Assembly (NCBI RefSeq): GCF_007829885.1
Contig: NZ_VIWW01000001.1
Location: 806,001 to 870,000, forward strand
Length of the DNA: 64,000 nucleotides
Origin: Streptomyces brevispora
GTDB lineage: Bacteria > Actinomycetota > Actinomycetes > Streptomycetales > Streptomycetaceae
Direction of reading: 5' to 3'
In this document: positions 8,988-19,414 of the stretch, piece after piece
Numbering within the stretch: the stretch's first letter is position 1
How the letters are laid out: each line of letters opens with the position of its first letter
The notes under the pieces: model-generated
What the model was told of the DNA's origin: nothing
Databases searched by the model: none
Seen by the model: only the letters and a program-made list of their open reading frames with translations
Made by a program: the position numbers and the translations under genes

Positions 8988-10051
8988 AGATCGATCTCAC
9001 GGAAACCACTTCCAGCAAGATCAACCAGGCGCTCGTGTCGGCCCGCCGTGCCATCGGCACCCCGGCGATCGGCATGGTGCTCACGCTGGTCATCGTCACC
9101 GACGAGGAGAACGCGTACGACGCCCTCAAGTCGGCGGGCGACGCCTCGCGCGAGCACCCGTCGCGGATCATCGCGGTGATCAAGCGGGTCAGCCGTTCGC
9201 CGCGCAGCAGGCGCGACGCCCGGCTGGACGCCGAGGTCCGGGTCGGCTCCGACGCGGGCACCGGCGAGACCGTGGTGCTGCGGCTGCACGGCGAACTGGC
9301 CAACCACGCGCAGTCGGTGGTCCTTCCGCTGCTGCTGCCGGACGCCCCGGTCGTGGTCTGGTGGCCCGAGGCGGCGCCCGCCGATCCGGCGAAGGACCCG
9401 CTGGGCGCGCTCGCCCAGCGCCGGATCACGGACGCGTACTCGGCGGAGCACCCGAGCGACGAACTGGCGGTGCGCGCGAAGTCGTACACCCCCGGGGACA
9501 CCGATCTGTCCTGGACCCGGATCACACCGTGGCGCTCGATGCTGGCGGCCGCCCTCGACCAGCAGTCCGTGGACGTCGTCTCGGCATCGGTCGAGGGCGA
9601 GTCCGAGAACCCGAGCTGCGAGCTGCTGGCCATGTGGCTCGCGGACCGGCTCCAGGTTCCGGTGGAGCGCACGAACTCCGGCGGCCCCGGTCTGACGGCC
9701 GTCCGGATGGAGACGGGGAACGGCACGATCGTGCTGGACCGGGCCGACGGTTCACTGGCCACGCTCTCCATGGTGGGCCAGCCGGACCGCGCGGTGGCGC
9801 TCAAGCGCCGGGAGACCGCGGAACTGCTGGCCGAGGAGCTGCGCCGGCTCGACCCGGACCCCACCTACGAGTCCTCGGTGAAGTTCGGCGTGGAGCGGCT
9901 CGGGGAGGCGACGGCGCCCAAGGCCGCCTCGGCCACCGCCCGGTCCGCGCCCGCCTCGGCCGCCGCTCCCGCCGCTCCCGCCGCTCCTGCCGCCAAGAAG
10001 GCGGCTGCGGCGAAGAAGGCGGCTGCGGCGAAGAAGGCGGCGTCGAAGTGA
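8984..10051 (+). CDS. opcA: OpcA, glucose-6-phosphate dehydrogenase assembly/activity protein
   Basis: 355 residues. OpcA is the partner that activates G6PDH in actinomycetes and cyanobacteria; the 'VVVWWPEAAP' and 'DLSWTRITPWRSMLA' stretches are characteristic. Both ends are coupled: ATGA with zwf and GTGA with pgl. Oddly the last 45 residues are a low-complexity tail of Ala-Pro followed by three Lys-Lys-Ala-Ala-Ala-Ala-like units, resembling a histone-H1-type or DNA-binding tail; UvrA in this window ends the same way. Confidence 0.93.
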   Translation: MKIDLTETTSSKINQALVSARRAIGTPAIGMVLTLVIVTDEENAYDALKSAGDASREHPSRIIAVIKRVSRSPRSRRDARLDAEVRVGSDAGTGETVVLRLHGELANHAQSVVLPLLLPDAPVVVWWPEAAPADPAKDPLGALAQRRITDAYSAEHPSDELAVRAKSYTPGDTDLSWTRITPWRSMLAAALDQQSVDVVSASVEGESENPSCELLAMWLADRLQVPVERTNSGGPGLTAVRMETGNGTIVLDRADGSLATLSMVGQPDRAVALKRRETAELLAEELRRLDPDPTYESSVKFGVERLGEATAPKAASATARSAPASAAAPAAPAAPAAKKAAAAKKAAAAKKAASK

Positions 10052-10833
10052 GCGTCGTCCCCCAGCTCGTCGTGCACCGCGACAAGGAGCTGATGGCCCA
10101 GGCCGCGGCGGCCCGGCTGATCACGAAGGTCGTGGACGCCCAGGCCTCACGCGGTCACGCCTCGGTGGTCCTCACCGGCGGACGCAACGGCAACGGCCTG
10201 CTGGCCGCGCTCGCCGAGGCGCCCGCCCGGGACGCGATCGACTGGTCGCGACTCGACCTGTGGTGGGGCGACGAGCGGTTCCTGCCGGAGGGCGATCCGG
10301 AACGCAATGTCACGCAGGCCCGCAAGGCCCTGCTGGACTCGGTGCCGCTGGACCCGTCCCGGGTGCACGCGATGCCCGCGTCGGACGGGCCGCACGGCCG
10401 GGACGTCGATGCCGCGGCGGCCGCGTACGCCGCCGAACTGGCCGCCGCGGCCGGTCCGGAGGACCACGGTCCGGTGCCGGTGTTCGACGTGCTGATGCTG
10501 GGCGTCGGCCCGGACACGCATGTCGCCTCGCTCTTCCCCGAGCTGCCCGCGGTACGGGAGACCGAGCGCACCGTCGTCGGTGTGCACGGGGCGCCCAAGC
10601 CGCCGCCCGTCCGGGTCACGCTCACGCTGCCCGCCATCCGGGCGGCGCGCGAGGTGTGGCTGCTCGCGGCGGGCGAGGACAAGGCGGAGGCCGCGGCCAT
10701 CGCCCTGTCGGGGGCCGGGGAGATCCAGGCCCCGGCGGCGGGCGCGTACGGACGCAGCCGCACGCTGTGGCTGCTGGACGCGGCGGCGGCCTCCCAGCTG
10801 CCGCGCGCCCTGTATCCGTCGGCGTCGGCCTGA
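10048..10833 (+). CDS. pgl: 6-phosphogluconolactonase
   Basis: 261 residues, DevB/SOL family. Hydrolyses the lactone made by Zwf. Visible motifs: 'VLTGGRNGNGLL' near the N-terminus, 'DLWWGDERFLPEGDPERN' with the conserved Asp-Glu-Arg, and 'LGVGPDTHVASLFPE' (the family motif is GMGxDGHxASLFP; here Pro replaces Gly). GTG start inside the GTGA overlap with opcA. Last gene of the operon, followed by a hairpin at 10859-10890. Confidence 0.95.
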   Translation: MSVVPQLVVHRDKELMAQAAAARLITKVVDAQASRGHASVVLTGGRNGNGLLAALAEAPARDAIDWSRLDLWWGDERFLPEGDPERNVTQARKALLDSVPLDPSRVHAMPASDGPHGRDVDAAAAAYAAELAAAAGPEDHGPVPVFDVLMLGVGPDTHVASLFPELPAVRETERTVVGVHGAPKPPPVRVTLTLPAIRAAREVWLLAAGEDKAEAAAIALSGAGEIQAPAAGAYGRSRTLWLLDAAAASQLPRALYPSASA

Positions 10834-10858
10834 TCGTTCGTCAGCAGCACTGCCCGCA

Positions 10859-10890
10859 GGCCCGGTCCGCTCCACTGAGCGAACCGGGCC
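10859..10890 (+). terminator. Terminator of the tkt-tal-zwf-opcA-pgl operon
   Basis: Arms GGCCCGGTCCGCTC and GAGCGAACCGGGCC (one mismatch) with a CACT loop, 25 bases after the pgl stop. Confidence 0.75.
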
Positions 10891-10912
10891 CGCGGCGTGA
10901 AAGGCTCACCCC

Positions 10913-11269
10913 ATGCACATCGGAACCGTGGTGATGGGCGCGTCGGACGTACCGCGCGCGGCGGCCTTCTGGAAGGCGGCGCTCGGCTATGTGGAGCGCG
11001 AGCCGCTGACGGACGACTGGGTGGTGCTGGTCCCCGCCGAGGGGCCCGGCGTGGGGCTAGCGCTGGGCCGGAGCGAGTCGCCGGTGCAGGAGGTACCCCG
11101 GGTCCATCTCGACCTGTACACCGAGGAGCAGGACGCCGAGGTGGCGCGGCTGCTCACGCTGGGCGCGGCACGGGCCGGCTGGGAGCTGTACCCGGACGAC
11201 CCCGACTTCGTGGTGCTCGCGGACACCGAGGGCAACCGCTTCTGCGTGATCGACACGGCGCACGGCTGA
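10913..11269 (+). CDS. VOC-family (glyoxalase/bleomycin-resistance fold) protein
   Basis: 118 residues with the beta-alpha-beta-beta-beta repeat of the VOC fold: '[24 protein letters not shown]' begins repeat one and 'VHLDLYTEEQDAEVARLLTLGAAR' repeat two, ending 'DFVVLADTEGNRFCVID'. A metal-dependent hydrolase, isomerase or binding role is possible but not told by the sequence. It stands alone after the operon terminator and converges on the PH-domain pair. Confidence 0.85.
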   Translation: MHIGTVVMGASDVPRAAAFWKAALGYVEREPLTDDWVVLVPAEGPGVGLALGRSESPVQEVPRVHLDLYTEEQDAEVARLLTLGAARAGWELYPDDPDFVVLADTEGNRFCVIDTAHG

Positions 11270-11275
11270 CCGGGG

Positions 11276-12895
11276 TCACTCCCCCGCCGGCTCCTCCGCC
11301 GGGACCCGCTCCCCCGCCGGGCCCCGCCCGCTCGTCGCAACCCGCTCCAGAAAGGGCTCCAGCAGGCCCTGGACGGCCTCGGAGGCGAAGTCCAGTCCCT
11401 CGGCCGCGTCCACGTCGTACACCGTGTAGGCGCCCGCTCCGGCGGCCGTCGTGGCGGTGATGTCCAGCAGCCCGGCCCGCCGCTGGAAGTACGACTGGCG
11501 CACCGTCCAGCCGATCACCCCGGCCCGTTCCAGCGCCGCGGTGGAGCGGCGCAGCGCGCCCGAGCGGGTCACCAGGTACTCGCCGCTGAGTGCGTGTCCG
11601 AGACCGCGGTAGGCGTCCCTGGCCAGCAGCACCCCGGCGGGCGGTCCCACGGCCGCGCAGCCGAGCGCGACCCAGAGCAGGACGGGCGTCAGCAGCACGC
11701 CGAGCAGCGCGAGGACGAGCACCAGGACGAGGACCGCCCAGAGTGCCCGGCGCAGCCGCCGGCCGCGGGCGGCGGTGGGGTGCGCGGTCAGCAGGGCGCC
11801 GGTCGGGGACGTGGTCTCGCGGAGCACGGCGGCGGCGAGGGTGTCGGCGACGAGCCGGGGCGCGGCGGGCAGCAGGGTGTTGTGATCGCCGTGCTGCTCC
11901 TCGTCGTCCTTGGCCAGTCCGGTGGTGATGGCGTCGATCCGGGCGGCGCCCAGCAGCCGGATGCCGAGCGGTTCGACGAGGTCGACGCCGCGCAGTCGGC
12001 GCTCCTCGATGGAGACGGACCGGGAGGTGAGCAGTCCGCGCCGGATGCGCAGGGTGCCGCCGGGTTCGCGTTCGAGGCGGTAGTTCCACCACATCTCGAC
12101 CCAGAGGCCCAGTGCGCCGACGACCCCGGCGAGCACGACGGCGACGGCGAGGAGCACGAGCACCGAGAGCAGCGAGGTGTCCCGGTAGCGGTCGCCGACC
12201 CAGTCGATCACCTGGCCCTGGGCCCCGAACCAGTCGCTGACCTGGAGCACCGCCCCGGCCGCCGCGCCGCCGAGCGCGGGTGCGACGAACGAGAGCGGTG
12301 CGTAGCGGATCCAGCGCGGGTCGAGCGCGACCAGCTCGCCCTCGCGGTGGCTGCCCGAGGTGGCTGTGTGGCCGCGCTCCAGGAGTGCGCGGCGCAGTCG
12401 TTCGCCCTCGGCCCGCAGGACCGGGTCGAGCTCCAGGGTGGATTCGCCGCCGGTGTGCTCACCGGTGCCGATCCGGACGGTGACGAGCCCGAGCACGCGC
12501 TGGAGCAGATGGGCGGTGAGGTCGACGCTCCGGATGCGTTCGCGGGCCAGGGAGCGCTTCTTGACCAGCAGCAGGCCGGTGTGGAGTTCGACGCGGTCGG
12601 CGCCGACGCGGTAGCGGGTGCGGCGCCACCGTACGTAGTCGGCGCCCGCGCCGAAGGCGATCAGGAGGGCGGCGCCCGTCAGCACCCAGGCGACGGCGGG
12701 GCCGAACCCGAGGCGGCCGGAGAGCCCGAGCGTGGTCGGCACGGCGGCACCGGCGGCCACGCCCCCGGTGACGAGAGCGGCGAGCAGGACCGTACGCCGG
12801 TCGAGCCGCCGCCAGTCGGCGGGAGCGGCGGGCCCGCCGCCGGTGGCCTCCTGCTCCGTGGAGGCGTCGCCCGGGGCGGTGTCCGCCGTGCTCAT
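11276..12895 (-). CDS. PH-domain (YdbT-like) multi-pass membrane protein
   Basis: 539 residues with three bacterial PH (former DUF304) units, each after a hydrophobic hairpin: helices at roughly 36-85, then 'YVRWRRTRYRVGADRVELHTGLLLVKKRSLARERIRSVDL'; helices about 175-245, then 'YRLEREPGGTLRIRRGLLTSRSVSIEERRLRGVDL'; helices about 355-400, then 'LSGEYLVTRSGALRRSTAALERAGVIGWTVRQ'. Homologues are membrane proteins of unclear role, implicated from B. subtilis YdbST in resistance to lantibiotic-type peptides. Coupled (ATGA) to the single-PH gene upstream. Confidence 0.88.
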   Translation of the reverse strand: MSTADTAPGDASTEQEATGGGPAAPADWRRLDRRTVLLAALVTGGVAAGAAVPTTLGLSGRLGFGPAVAWVLTGAALLIAFGAGADYVRWRRTRYRVGADRVELHTGLLLVKKRSLARERIRSVDLTAHLLQRVLGLVTVRIGTGEHTGGESTLELDPVLRAEGERLRRALLERGHTATSGSHREGELVALDPRWIRYAPLSFVAPALGGAAAGAVLQVSDWFGAQGQVIDWVGDRYRDTSLLSVLVLLAVAVVLAGVVGALGLWVEMWWNYRLEREPGGTLRIRRGLLTSRSVSIEERRLRGVDLVEPLGIRLLGAARIDAITTGLAKDDEEQHGDHNTLLPAAPRLVADTLAAAVLRETTSPTGALLTAHPTAARGRRLRRALWAVLVLVLVLALLGVLLTPVLLWVALGCAAVGPPAGVLLARDAYRGLGHALSGEYLVTRSGALRRSTAALERAGVIGWTVRQSYFQRRAGLLDITATTAAGAGAYTVYDVDAAEGLDFASEAVQGLLEPFLERVATSGRGPAGERVPAEEPAGE

Positions 12896-13395
12896 GTGGC
12901 GTCCCCGGGGGTGTCCTGGGTGATCCGGGTCAGCCGCTCGGCGAGCTCGGCCGCGAGTTCGTGGTCGAGGCCCTCGATCCGGACCGCGCCCTTGGAGGAG
13001 GCGGTGGTGACGGTGACCGTGGCGAGCCGGCAGAGCTGTTCGAGGGGGCCGCGCACGGTGTCCACGGTCTGGATCCGGGACATCGGCGCGATCCGCCACT
13101 CCTGGCGCAGCGCCCCCGTGCGGACGTACACCGCCTCGTCGGTGACCTCCCAGCGATGGGTGCGGAACCACCAGAGGGGGAGCAGACCGGCGCAGCCGGC
13201 GCCGACGACCGCCAGGACCGCAGCGCAGAGCAGCAGCCAGAACCGGGCGGACTCCAGGAACGCGCCCAGCACGGCCAGGACCGCCACCGGACCGGCCGTC
13301 AGCAGCAGCCACCGGGTCCGCCACCAGCCGACGACCCGCGGGTCCAGCGTGTTGACCGGCGGCCGCAGCCGCACCGTCCCCTCCCCCACGGGCAT
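12892..13395 (-). CDS. PH-domain (YdbS-like) membrane protein
   Basis: 167 residues: two membrane helices (about 28-75) followed by one PH unit with 'HRWEVTDEAVYVRTGALRQEWRIAPMSRIQTVDTVRGPLEQLCRLATVTVTTASSKGAVRIEGL', the classical YdbS pattern. Its stop overlaps the start of the three-PH partner. The two form the usual ydbS-ydbT pair. It begins four bases from the convergent-side end of pgi and may be transcribed from it. Confidence 0.88.
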   Translation of the reverse strand: MPVGEGTVRLRPPVNTLDPRVVGWWRTRWLLLTAGPVAVLAVLGAFLESARFWLLLCAAVLAVVGAGCAGLLPLWWFRTHRWEVTDEAVYVRTGALRQEWRIAPMSRIQTVDTVRGPLEQLCRLATVTVTTASSKGAVRIEGLDHELAAELAERLTRITQDTPGDAT

Positions 13396-13399
13396 GGGT

Positions 13400-15061
13400 T
13401 CAGCGCCCCCTGCGCTCGCGGTACGCGGCGACGAGCGCGGCGGTCGAGCTGTCCAGGTGCCCGGCGCCCCCGGCCTCCTTGTCCTGCGTCAGCACCGGCT
13501 CGATCTTCTTGGCGAGGACCTTGCCGAGTTCGACACCCCACTGGTCGAAGGAGTCGATGTTCCAGATCGCGCCCTGGACGAAGACCTTGTGCTCGTACAG
13601 CGCGATCAGCTGGCCGAGCACCGAGGGCGTCAGCCGGTCGGCGAGGATCGTCGTCGTCGGGTGGTTGCCGCGGAAGGTCTTGTGGGGGACCAGTTCCTCG
13701 GGGACGCCCTCGGCGCGCACCTCGTCCGGTGTCTTGCCGAAGGCCAGCGCCTGGGTCTGGGCGAAGAAGTTGGCCATCAGCAGATCGTGCTGGGCGACCA
13801 GGCCGGGCAGCAGACCGTCGACCGGCTCGGCGAAGCCGATGAAGTCGGCCGGGATGACCTTCGTGCCCTGGTGGATCAGCTGGTAGTACGCGTGCTGCCC
13901 GTTGGTTCCGGGGGTGCCCCAGACGACCGGTCCGGTCTGCCAGTCCACCGGGTTGCCGTCACGGTCCACCGACTTGCCGTTGGACTCCATGTCCAACTGC
14001 TGGAGGTACGCGGTGAACTTGGACAGGTAGTGGCTGTAGGGCAGCACGGCGTGCGACTGGGCGTCGAAGAACGCGCCGTACCAGACACCGAGCAGGCCCA
14101 GCAGCAGCGGGGCGTTCTCCTCGGCCGGAGCGGTGCGGAAGTGCTCGTCGACGAGGTGGAAGCCGTCGAGCATCTCGCGGAACCGGTCCGGGCCGATGGC
14201 GATCATCAGCGAGAGGCCGATGGCGGAGTCGTACGAGTAGCGGCCGCCGACCCAGTCCCAGAACTCGAACATGTTCGCGGTGTCGATACCGAAGTCCGCG
14301 ACCTTCTCGCTGTTCGTCGACAGCGCCACGAAGTGCTTGGCCACCGCGTCCTGACCGGCCCTCAGTCCGGTCAGCAGCCAGTCGCGGGCGGAGGTGGCGT
14401 TGGTGATCGTCTCGATCGTGGTGAAGGTCTTCGACGCGATGACGAAGAGCGTCTCGGCGGGGTCGAGACCGTGCACGGCCTCGTGCAGGTCGGCGCCGTC
14501 GACGTTGGAGACGAAGCGGACGGTGAGCGAGCGGTCCGTGAAGGAGCGCAGCGCCTCGTACGCCATCGCGGGGCCGAGGTCGGAGCCGCCGATGCCGATG
14601 TTGACGATGTTCTTGATCGGCTTGCCGGTGTGACCGGTCCACTCGCCCGACCTGACGCGCTCGGCGAAGGCCGACATCTTGTCGAGCACCGCGTGCACCG
14701 CGGGCACCACGTTCTCGCCGTCGACCTCGATCACGGCGTCGCGCGGGGCGCGCAGCGCGGTGTGGAGGACGGCGCGGTCCTCGGTGGTGTTGATCTTGTC
14801 GCCGCGGAACATCGCGTCCCGCAGCCCGGCGACCCCGGTCGCTCCGGCGAGCTCGCGGAGCAGCTGGAGCGTCTCGTCGGTGACCACGTGCTTGGAGTAG
14901 TCGACGTACAGGTCGCCGATCCGCAGGGTGTATCCGGTGCCGCGCTCCGGATCGGCCGCGAACAACTCTCGCAGACGGGTCGTCCCGAGCTTCTCACGGT
15001 GCTTTCCCAGCGCGGTCCATTCCGGCGTCTGGTTGAGCCTGGTTCGACTTTGTGCGTTCAT
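13400..15061 (-). CDS. pgi: Glucose-6-phosphate isomerase
   Basis: 553 residues, large-form PGI. Interconverts glucose 6-phosphate and fructose 6-phosphate, linking the pentose-phosphate and glycolytic clusters that flank it. Signatures: '[21 protein letters not shown]', 'SKTFTTIET', 'WDWVGGRYS', '[14 protein letters not shown]' and '[16 protein letters not shown]' (PGI signature 2). Start taken at '[15 protein letters not shown]'; an ATG three codons upstream (15070) has a weak GAGAAGAAG upstream and is the alternative. Confidence 0.96.
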   Translation of the reverse strand: MNAQSRTRLNQTPEWTALGKHREKLGTTRLRELFAADPERGTGYTLRIGDLYVDYSKHVVTDETLQLLRELAGATGVAGLRDAMFRGDKINTTEDRAVLHTALRAPRDAVIEVDGENVVPAVHAVLDKMSAFAERVRSGEWTGHTGKPIKNIVNIGIGGSDLGPAMAYEALRSFTDRSLTVRFVSNVDGADLHEAVHGLDPAETLFVIASKTFTTIETITNATSARDWLLTGLRAGQDAVAKHFVALSTNSEKVADFGIDTANMFEFWDWVGGRYSYDSAIGLSLMIAIGPDRFREMLDGFHLVDEHFRTAPAEENAPLLLGLLGVWYGAFFDAQSHAVLPYSHYLSKFTAYLQQLDMESNGKSVDRDGNPVDWQTGPVVWGTPGTNGQHAYYQLIHQGTKVIPADFIGFAEPVDGLLPGLVAQHDLLMANFFAQTQALAFGKTPDEVRAEGVPEELVPHKTFRGNHPTTTILADRLTPSVLGQLIALYEHKVFVQGAIWNIDSFDQWGVELGKVLAKKIEPVLTQDKEAGGAGHLDSSTAALVAAYRERRGR

Positions 15062-15174
15062 CCCGGACATCAGCCCACTTCTTCTCGTAACCGCAGTTCC
15101 CCGCTGCCCCTCCAACCTAAAGGATCAGAGGGACGGGACGGGCCGACGGCGGGCCGCGGCACGACGGAAGCACT

Positions 15175-15205
15175 CCGGCCGGGCACCCTGGGGGTGTCCG
15201 GCCGG
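15175..15205 (-). terminator. Terminator after the rbpA-family gene
   Basis: Arms CCGGCCGGGCACC and GGGTGTCCGGCCGG, 45 bases after the stop of the minus-strand gene ending at 15250. Confidence 0.7.
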
Positions 15206-15249
15206 TGAACAACGTGCGCCGCGACCGGCGGTGTTCGCCGGGAGGGGCA

Positions 15250-15585
15250 CTAGATCTCGCCGCGGAGTTTCGCGAGGGCCTCGGCGAGGATCGCCTCGCC
15301 GTCCTCGTCGCTGCGCCGCTCGCGCACATACGCGAGATGCGTCTTGTACGGCTCGGTGCGCGGCGGGTCCGGCGGGCTGTCACGGTCCTGACCGGCCGGG
15401 AAACCGCAGCGCGGGCAGTCCCAGGTCTCCGGTACCTGCGCGTCATGGGCGAAGCTCGGCTGCGTCTCGTGCCCGTTCGAGCACCAGAAGGAGATGCGGG
15501 CGCGTGGCGCGGACTCGCCGCGCTCGGCCTCCCCCATCGGCCCCGCTCCGACCCGGCTTCCCCGGATCGCGTTGCCACTTGCCAC
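15250..15585 (-). CDS. RbpA-family RNA polymerase-binding protein (second, RbpB-like type)
   Basis: 111 residues. RbpA proteins bind the principal sigma factor and RNA polymerase and stabilise open complexes in actinobacteria. The N-terminal 'GNAIRGSRVGAG' matches the RbpA basic start, and the core beta-barrel here holds a putative zinc site: Cys35, His39, Cys57 and Cys60 ('FWCSNGHE', 'WDCPRCG'). The C-terminal 'THLAYVRERRSDEDGEAILAEALAKLRG' matches the sigma-interaction helix. From memory, the main streptomycete RbpA has 'THWDMLMERRT' at this place, so this is the paralogue form. GTG start with AGGGAG seven to eight bases upstream; a TAGACT -10 box lies at 15625-15630. Confidence 0.85.
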   Translation of the reverse strand: MASGNAIRGSRVGAGPMGEAERGESAPRARISFWCSNGHETQPSFAHDAQVPETWDCPRCGFPAGQDRDSPPDPPRTEPYKTHLAYVRERRSDEDGEAILAEALAKLRGEI

Positions 15586-15693
15586 GGTCGTAACTCCCTG
15601 CGTGATGGTGCTCGAAGATGCCCCAGTCTACGTAAGGCCCAACGCGCGTCCAGTGATTGGAGTTACACCCTCACAGGAATCGCGTACGACGGG

Positions 15694-15930
15694 TCAGTTG
15701 TCCAGCTTGATGAGCAGACCAAGCACCACAATGCATGCGAACCAGGCCAGACCGACCACGACGGTGATGCGGTCCAGGTTGCGCTCGGCGACCGAGGAGC
15801 CACCGACGGACGACTGCATGCCGCCACCGAACATGTCGGAGAGACCGCCGCCCTTTCCCTTGTGCATCAGCACCAGCAGCATCAGCAGCAGGCTGAAGAC
15901 GATCAGGGCGATCTCGAACGCCAAAATCAC
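15694..15930 (-). CDS. secG: Preprotein translocase subunit SecG
   Basis: 78 residues with two membrane helices (about 3-21 and 54-74) joined by a Gly/Ser-rich loop 'HKGKGGGLSDMFGGGMQSS', the SecG signature. Auxiliary subunit of the SecYEG channel. GTG start. It follows the tpiA terminator hairpin, the usual position of secG behind the gap-pgk-tpiA genes. Confidence 0.95.
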   Translation of the reverse strand: MILAFEIALIVFSLLLMLLVLMHKGKGGGLSDMFGGGMQSSVGGSSVAERNLDRITVVVGLAWFACIVVLGLLIKLDN

Positions 15931-15977
15931 GGCTGGTCCCTACTTTCCGGAATTCCTGGACTGCGGTATGCGAACAA

Positions 15978-16012
15978 CGGGGGCCGGGAGGCTGTGCCCT
16001 CCCCGGCCCCCG
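15978..16012 (-). terminator. Terminator/attenuator after gap-pgk-tpiA
   Basis: Arms CGGGGGCCGGGAGG and CCTCCCCGGCCCCCG around CTGTGC. It lies between the tpiA stop and secG, so it ends the glycolytic transcript or lets part of it read into secG. Confidence 0.75.
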
Positions 16013-16044
16013 CAAGGGTACGACGGATCCGCGCTACCGCATAC

Positions 16045-16821
16045 TCACTGGTCGCGGAAGCGGACGATCTTGACGAACTCGTCGGTGTCCAGCGCGGCGC
16101 CACCGATCAGCGCGCCGTCCACATCGGGCTGCGCCATGATCGCGGCGACGTTGCCGGACTTGACCGAGCCGCCGTACTGGATACGGACCGCGTCGGCCAG
16201 CTCCTGCGAGTACAGCTCGGCGAGGCGGCCGCGGATCGCACCGCAGACCTCCTGCGCGTCGTCGGGGGTGGCGACCTCGCCGGTACCGATGGCCCAGACC
16301 GGCTCGTAGGCGATCACGATGGACTCGGCCTGCTCGGCCGGGACGTCCTTCAGCGCGCCGTCCAGCTGGGCGAGCGTGTAGGAGACCTGCTCACCGGCCT
16401 TGCGGATGTCCAGGCCCTCGCCGACGCAGAGGATCGGGGTCAGGCCGTGCTTGTACGCGGCCTTCACCTTGGCGTTGCAGACCTCGTCGGTCTCGGCGTG
16501 GTACTGGCGGCGCTCGCTGTGTCCGACGGCGACATAGGTGCACTTCAGCTTGGCGAGCATGGGGCCGGAGATCTCACCGGTGTACGCGCCGGAGTCGTGC
16601 GCCGAGATGTCCTGGGCGCCGTACTTGATCTTCAGCTTGTCGCCGTCGACGAGCGTCTGCACGGAGCGCAGGTCGGTGAAGGGCGGCAGGACGGCGACCT
16701 CGACGGCGTCGTAGTCCTTGTCGGCCAGGGCGAAGGAGAGCTTCTGGACGTGTGCGATGGCCTCGAGGTGGTTGAGGTTCATCTTCCAGTTGCCCGCCAT
16801 CAGCGGGGTGCGGGTGGTCAT
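16045..16821 (-). CDS. tpiA: Triosephosphate isomerase
   Basis: 258 residues, full-length TIM barrel. Interconverts dihydroxyacetone phosphate and glyceraldehyde 3-phosphate. 'AGNWKMN' holds the catalytic Lys, '[10 protein letters not shown]' the catalytic His, '[11 protein letters not shown]' the catalytic Glu, and 'IQYGGSV' the phosphate loop. ATG start six bases after the pgk stop. Confidence 0.97.
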   Translation of the reverse strand: MTTRTPLMAGNWKMNLNHLEAIAHVQKLSFALADKDYDAVEVAVLPPFTDLRSVQTLVDGDKLKIKYGAQDISAHDSGAYTGEISGPMLAKLKCTYVAVGHSERRQYHAETDEVCNAKVKAAYKHGLTPILCVGEGLDIRKAGEQVSYTLAQLDGALKDVPAEQAESIVIAYEPVWAIGTGEVATPDDAQEVCGAIRGRLAELYSQELADAVRIQYGGSVKSGNVAAIMAQPDVDGALIGGAALDTDEFVKIVRFRDQ

Positions 16822-16827
16822 GAAAGG

Positions 16828-18039
16828 TCAGTCCTCCAGTGCGGCGAGGCCGGGAAGCGTCTTGCCCTCGAGGTATTCGAGGCTGGCGCCGCCACCGGTC
16901 GAGATGTGTCCGAACGCGTTCTCGTCGAAGCCCAGGATGCGGACGGCAGCGGCGGAGTCGCCACCGCCGACCACGCTGAAGCCCGAGGAGTCGACGAGGG
17001 CCTGGGCGACCGCCCTGGTGCCCTCGGCGAAATCGGGGTGCTCGAAGACGCCCATGGGACCGTTCCAGAAGACGGTGGCCGCGTCGGCGAGCTTCGATGC
17101 GTAGAGCTTGTTGGTCTCCGGACCGTTGTCCAGCCCCATCTGACCGGCCGGCATGGCGTCGGCGGCGACGGTGGCGGGGTGGGCCGGAGCCTTGGTCTTG
17201 AGGTCGGGGAACGCCGGGGCGACCACGACGTCGACGGGGAGCACGAACTCCACGCCCTTCTCCTCGGCGCGCTTGAGGTACTCCAGCACCACCGGGATCT
17301 GGTCCTCCTGAAGCAGCGAGCTGCCGACCTCGTGGCCCTGCGCCTTGAGGAAGGTGTACGCCATGCCGCCGCCGATGAGGATGCGGTCGGCCCGCTCCAG
17401 GAGGTGGTCGATGACGCCGAGCTTGTCGGAGACCTTGGCGCCGCCGAGCACGACCGCGTAGGGCCGCCGCACGTCGTCGGTGAGCTTCTTCAGGACACCG
17501 ACCTCGGTGGCGATCAGGTCGCCCGCGGCGTGCGGCAGCCGGGCCGGGAGGTCGAAGACCGAGGCGTGCTTGCGGTGCACGGCGCCGAAGCCGTCGCCCA
17601 CGTACACATCGGCGAGTTCGGCCAGTTGGTCGGCGAACGCGCCGCGCTCGGCGTCGTCCTTCGACGTCTCGCCGGCGTTGAAGCGGAGGTTCTCGATGAC
17701 GGCGACCTTGCCGTCGGTGAGGGCGGCGACCGTGGCGCGGGCGGACTCGCCGACCGTGTCGGTCGCGAAGGCCACATCGGTGCCGAGCAGTTCACCGAGC
17801 CGGGTGGCCGCGGGGGCCAGCGAGAACGCCGGGTCCGGGGCGCCCTTGGGGCGGCCCAGGTGCGAGGCGACGACGACCCGGGCACCGGCCGCGGCCAGCT
17901 TCTCCACGGTCGGCTGGACGGCGCGGATGCGGCCGTCGTCGGTGATGGTGGTGCCACTGAGCGGCACGTTGAGGTCGGCGCGGACGAATACGCGCTTGCC
18001 GGTGACCCCTTCGGCGAGAAGTTCGTCGATGGTCTTCAT
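16828..18039 (-). CDS. pgk: Phosphoglycerate kinase
   Basis: 403 residues. Makes ATP from 1,3-bisphosphoglycerate. N-terminal 'RVFVRADLNVPL' signature, 'VVVASHLGRPKG', and the C-terminal nucleotide loop 'STGGGASLEYLEGKTLPGL'. Start at 'MKTIDELLAEGV' with GGAG eight bases upstream. Second of the three glycolytic genes, 108 bases after gap with a hairpin in between. Confidence 0.97.
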   Translation of the reverse strand: MKTIDELLAEGVTGKRVFVRADLNVPLSGTTITDDGRIRAVQPTVEKLAAAGARVVVASHLGRPKGAPDPAFSLAPAATRLGELLGTDVAFATDTVGESARATVAALTDGKVAVIENLRFNAGETSKDDAERGAFADQLAELADVYVGDGFGAVHRKHASVFDLPARLPHAAGDLIATEVGVLKKLTDDVRRPYAVVLGGAKVSDKLGVIDHLLERADRILIGGGMAYTFLKAQGHEVGSSLLQEDQIPVVLEYLKRAEEKGVEFVLPVDVVVAPAFPDLKTKAPAHPATVAADAMPAGQMGLDNGPETNKLYASKLADAATVFWNGPMGVFEHPDFAEGTRAVAQALVDSSGFSVVGGGDSAAAVRILGFDENAFGHISTGGGASLEYLEGKTLPGLAALED

Positions 18040-18074
18040 CTTCTGGACTCCTTGGAAGGACGAGAGAGCATGCA

Positions 18075-18116
18075 ACGGGGCTCGAACGGCGCTTCGTTGC
18101 GCTGTCCGAGCCCCGT
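18075..18116 (-). other. gap-pgk intergenic hairpin
   Basis: Perfect 10-bp arms ACGGGGCTCG / CGAGCCCCGT around a 22-base apical part with a weaker inner GCGC/GCGC pairing. Its position inside an otherwise continuous operon suggests an attenuator or an RNA-processing/stability element giving gap more message than pgk-tpiA; this is inference. Confidence 0.6.
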
Positions 18117-18147
18117 GCTCACATCGAGGTGCCTGCCGATTCGAAGG

Positions 18148-19170
<1,023 letters not shown>

Positions 19171-19280
19171 TTAGGTACGCCGGTTTTCGACGCCGGCGAG
19201 TTGTATGGGATGTCCCCGACCGCCTACGACACTACCCCTCCGAGGCCCTCGGAGTGACATCGAGCGGGGCCGGAAGAACG

Positions 19281-19320
19281 CCGGAGGCCCGTACTCCCCG
19301 GTAGGAGCACGGGCCTCCGG
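19281..19320. terminator. Terminator of the uvrC-rapZ-yvcK-whiA operon
   Basis: Perfect 12-bp arms CCGGAGGCCCGT / ACGGGCCTCCGG with a 16-base loop, between the whiA stop (19415) and the gap promoter region (19156-19280). Confidence 0.85.
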
Positions 19321-19414
19321 TTGTCCGGTTCCGCCCGCTGCGACGGTTACGCAGTGTCAACGCCCCCGGGAACGCGGCGCGTTCCCGCTCCGGTGCGCCG
19401 GCCCGGAGTGCGAA

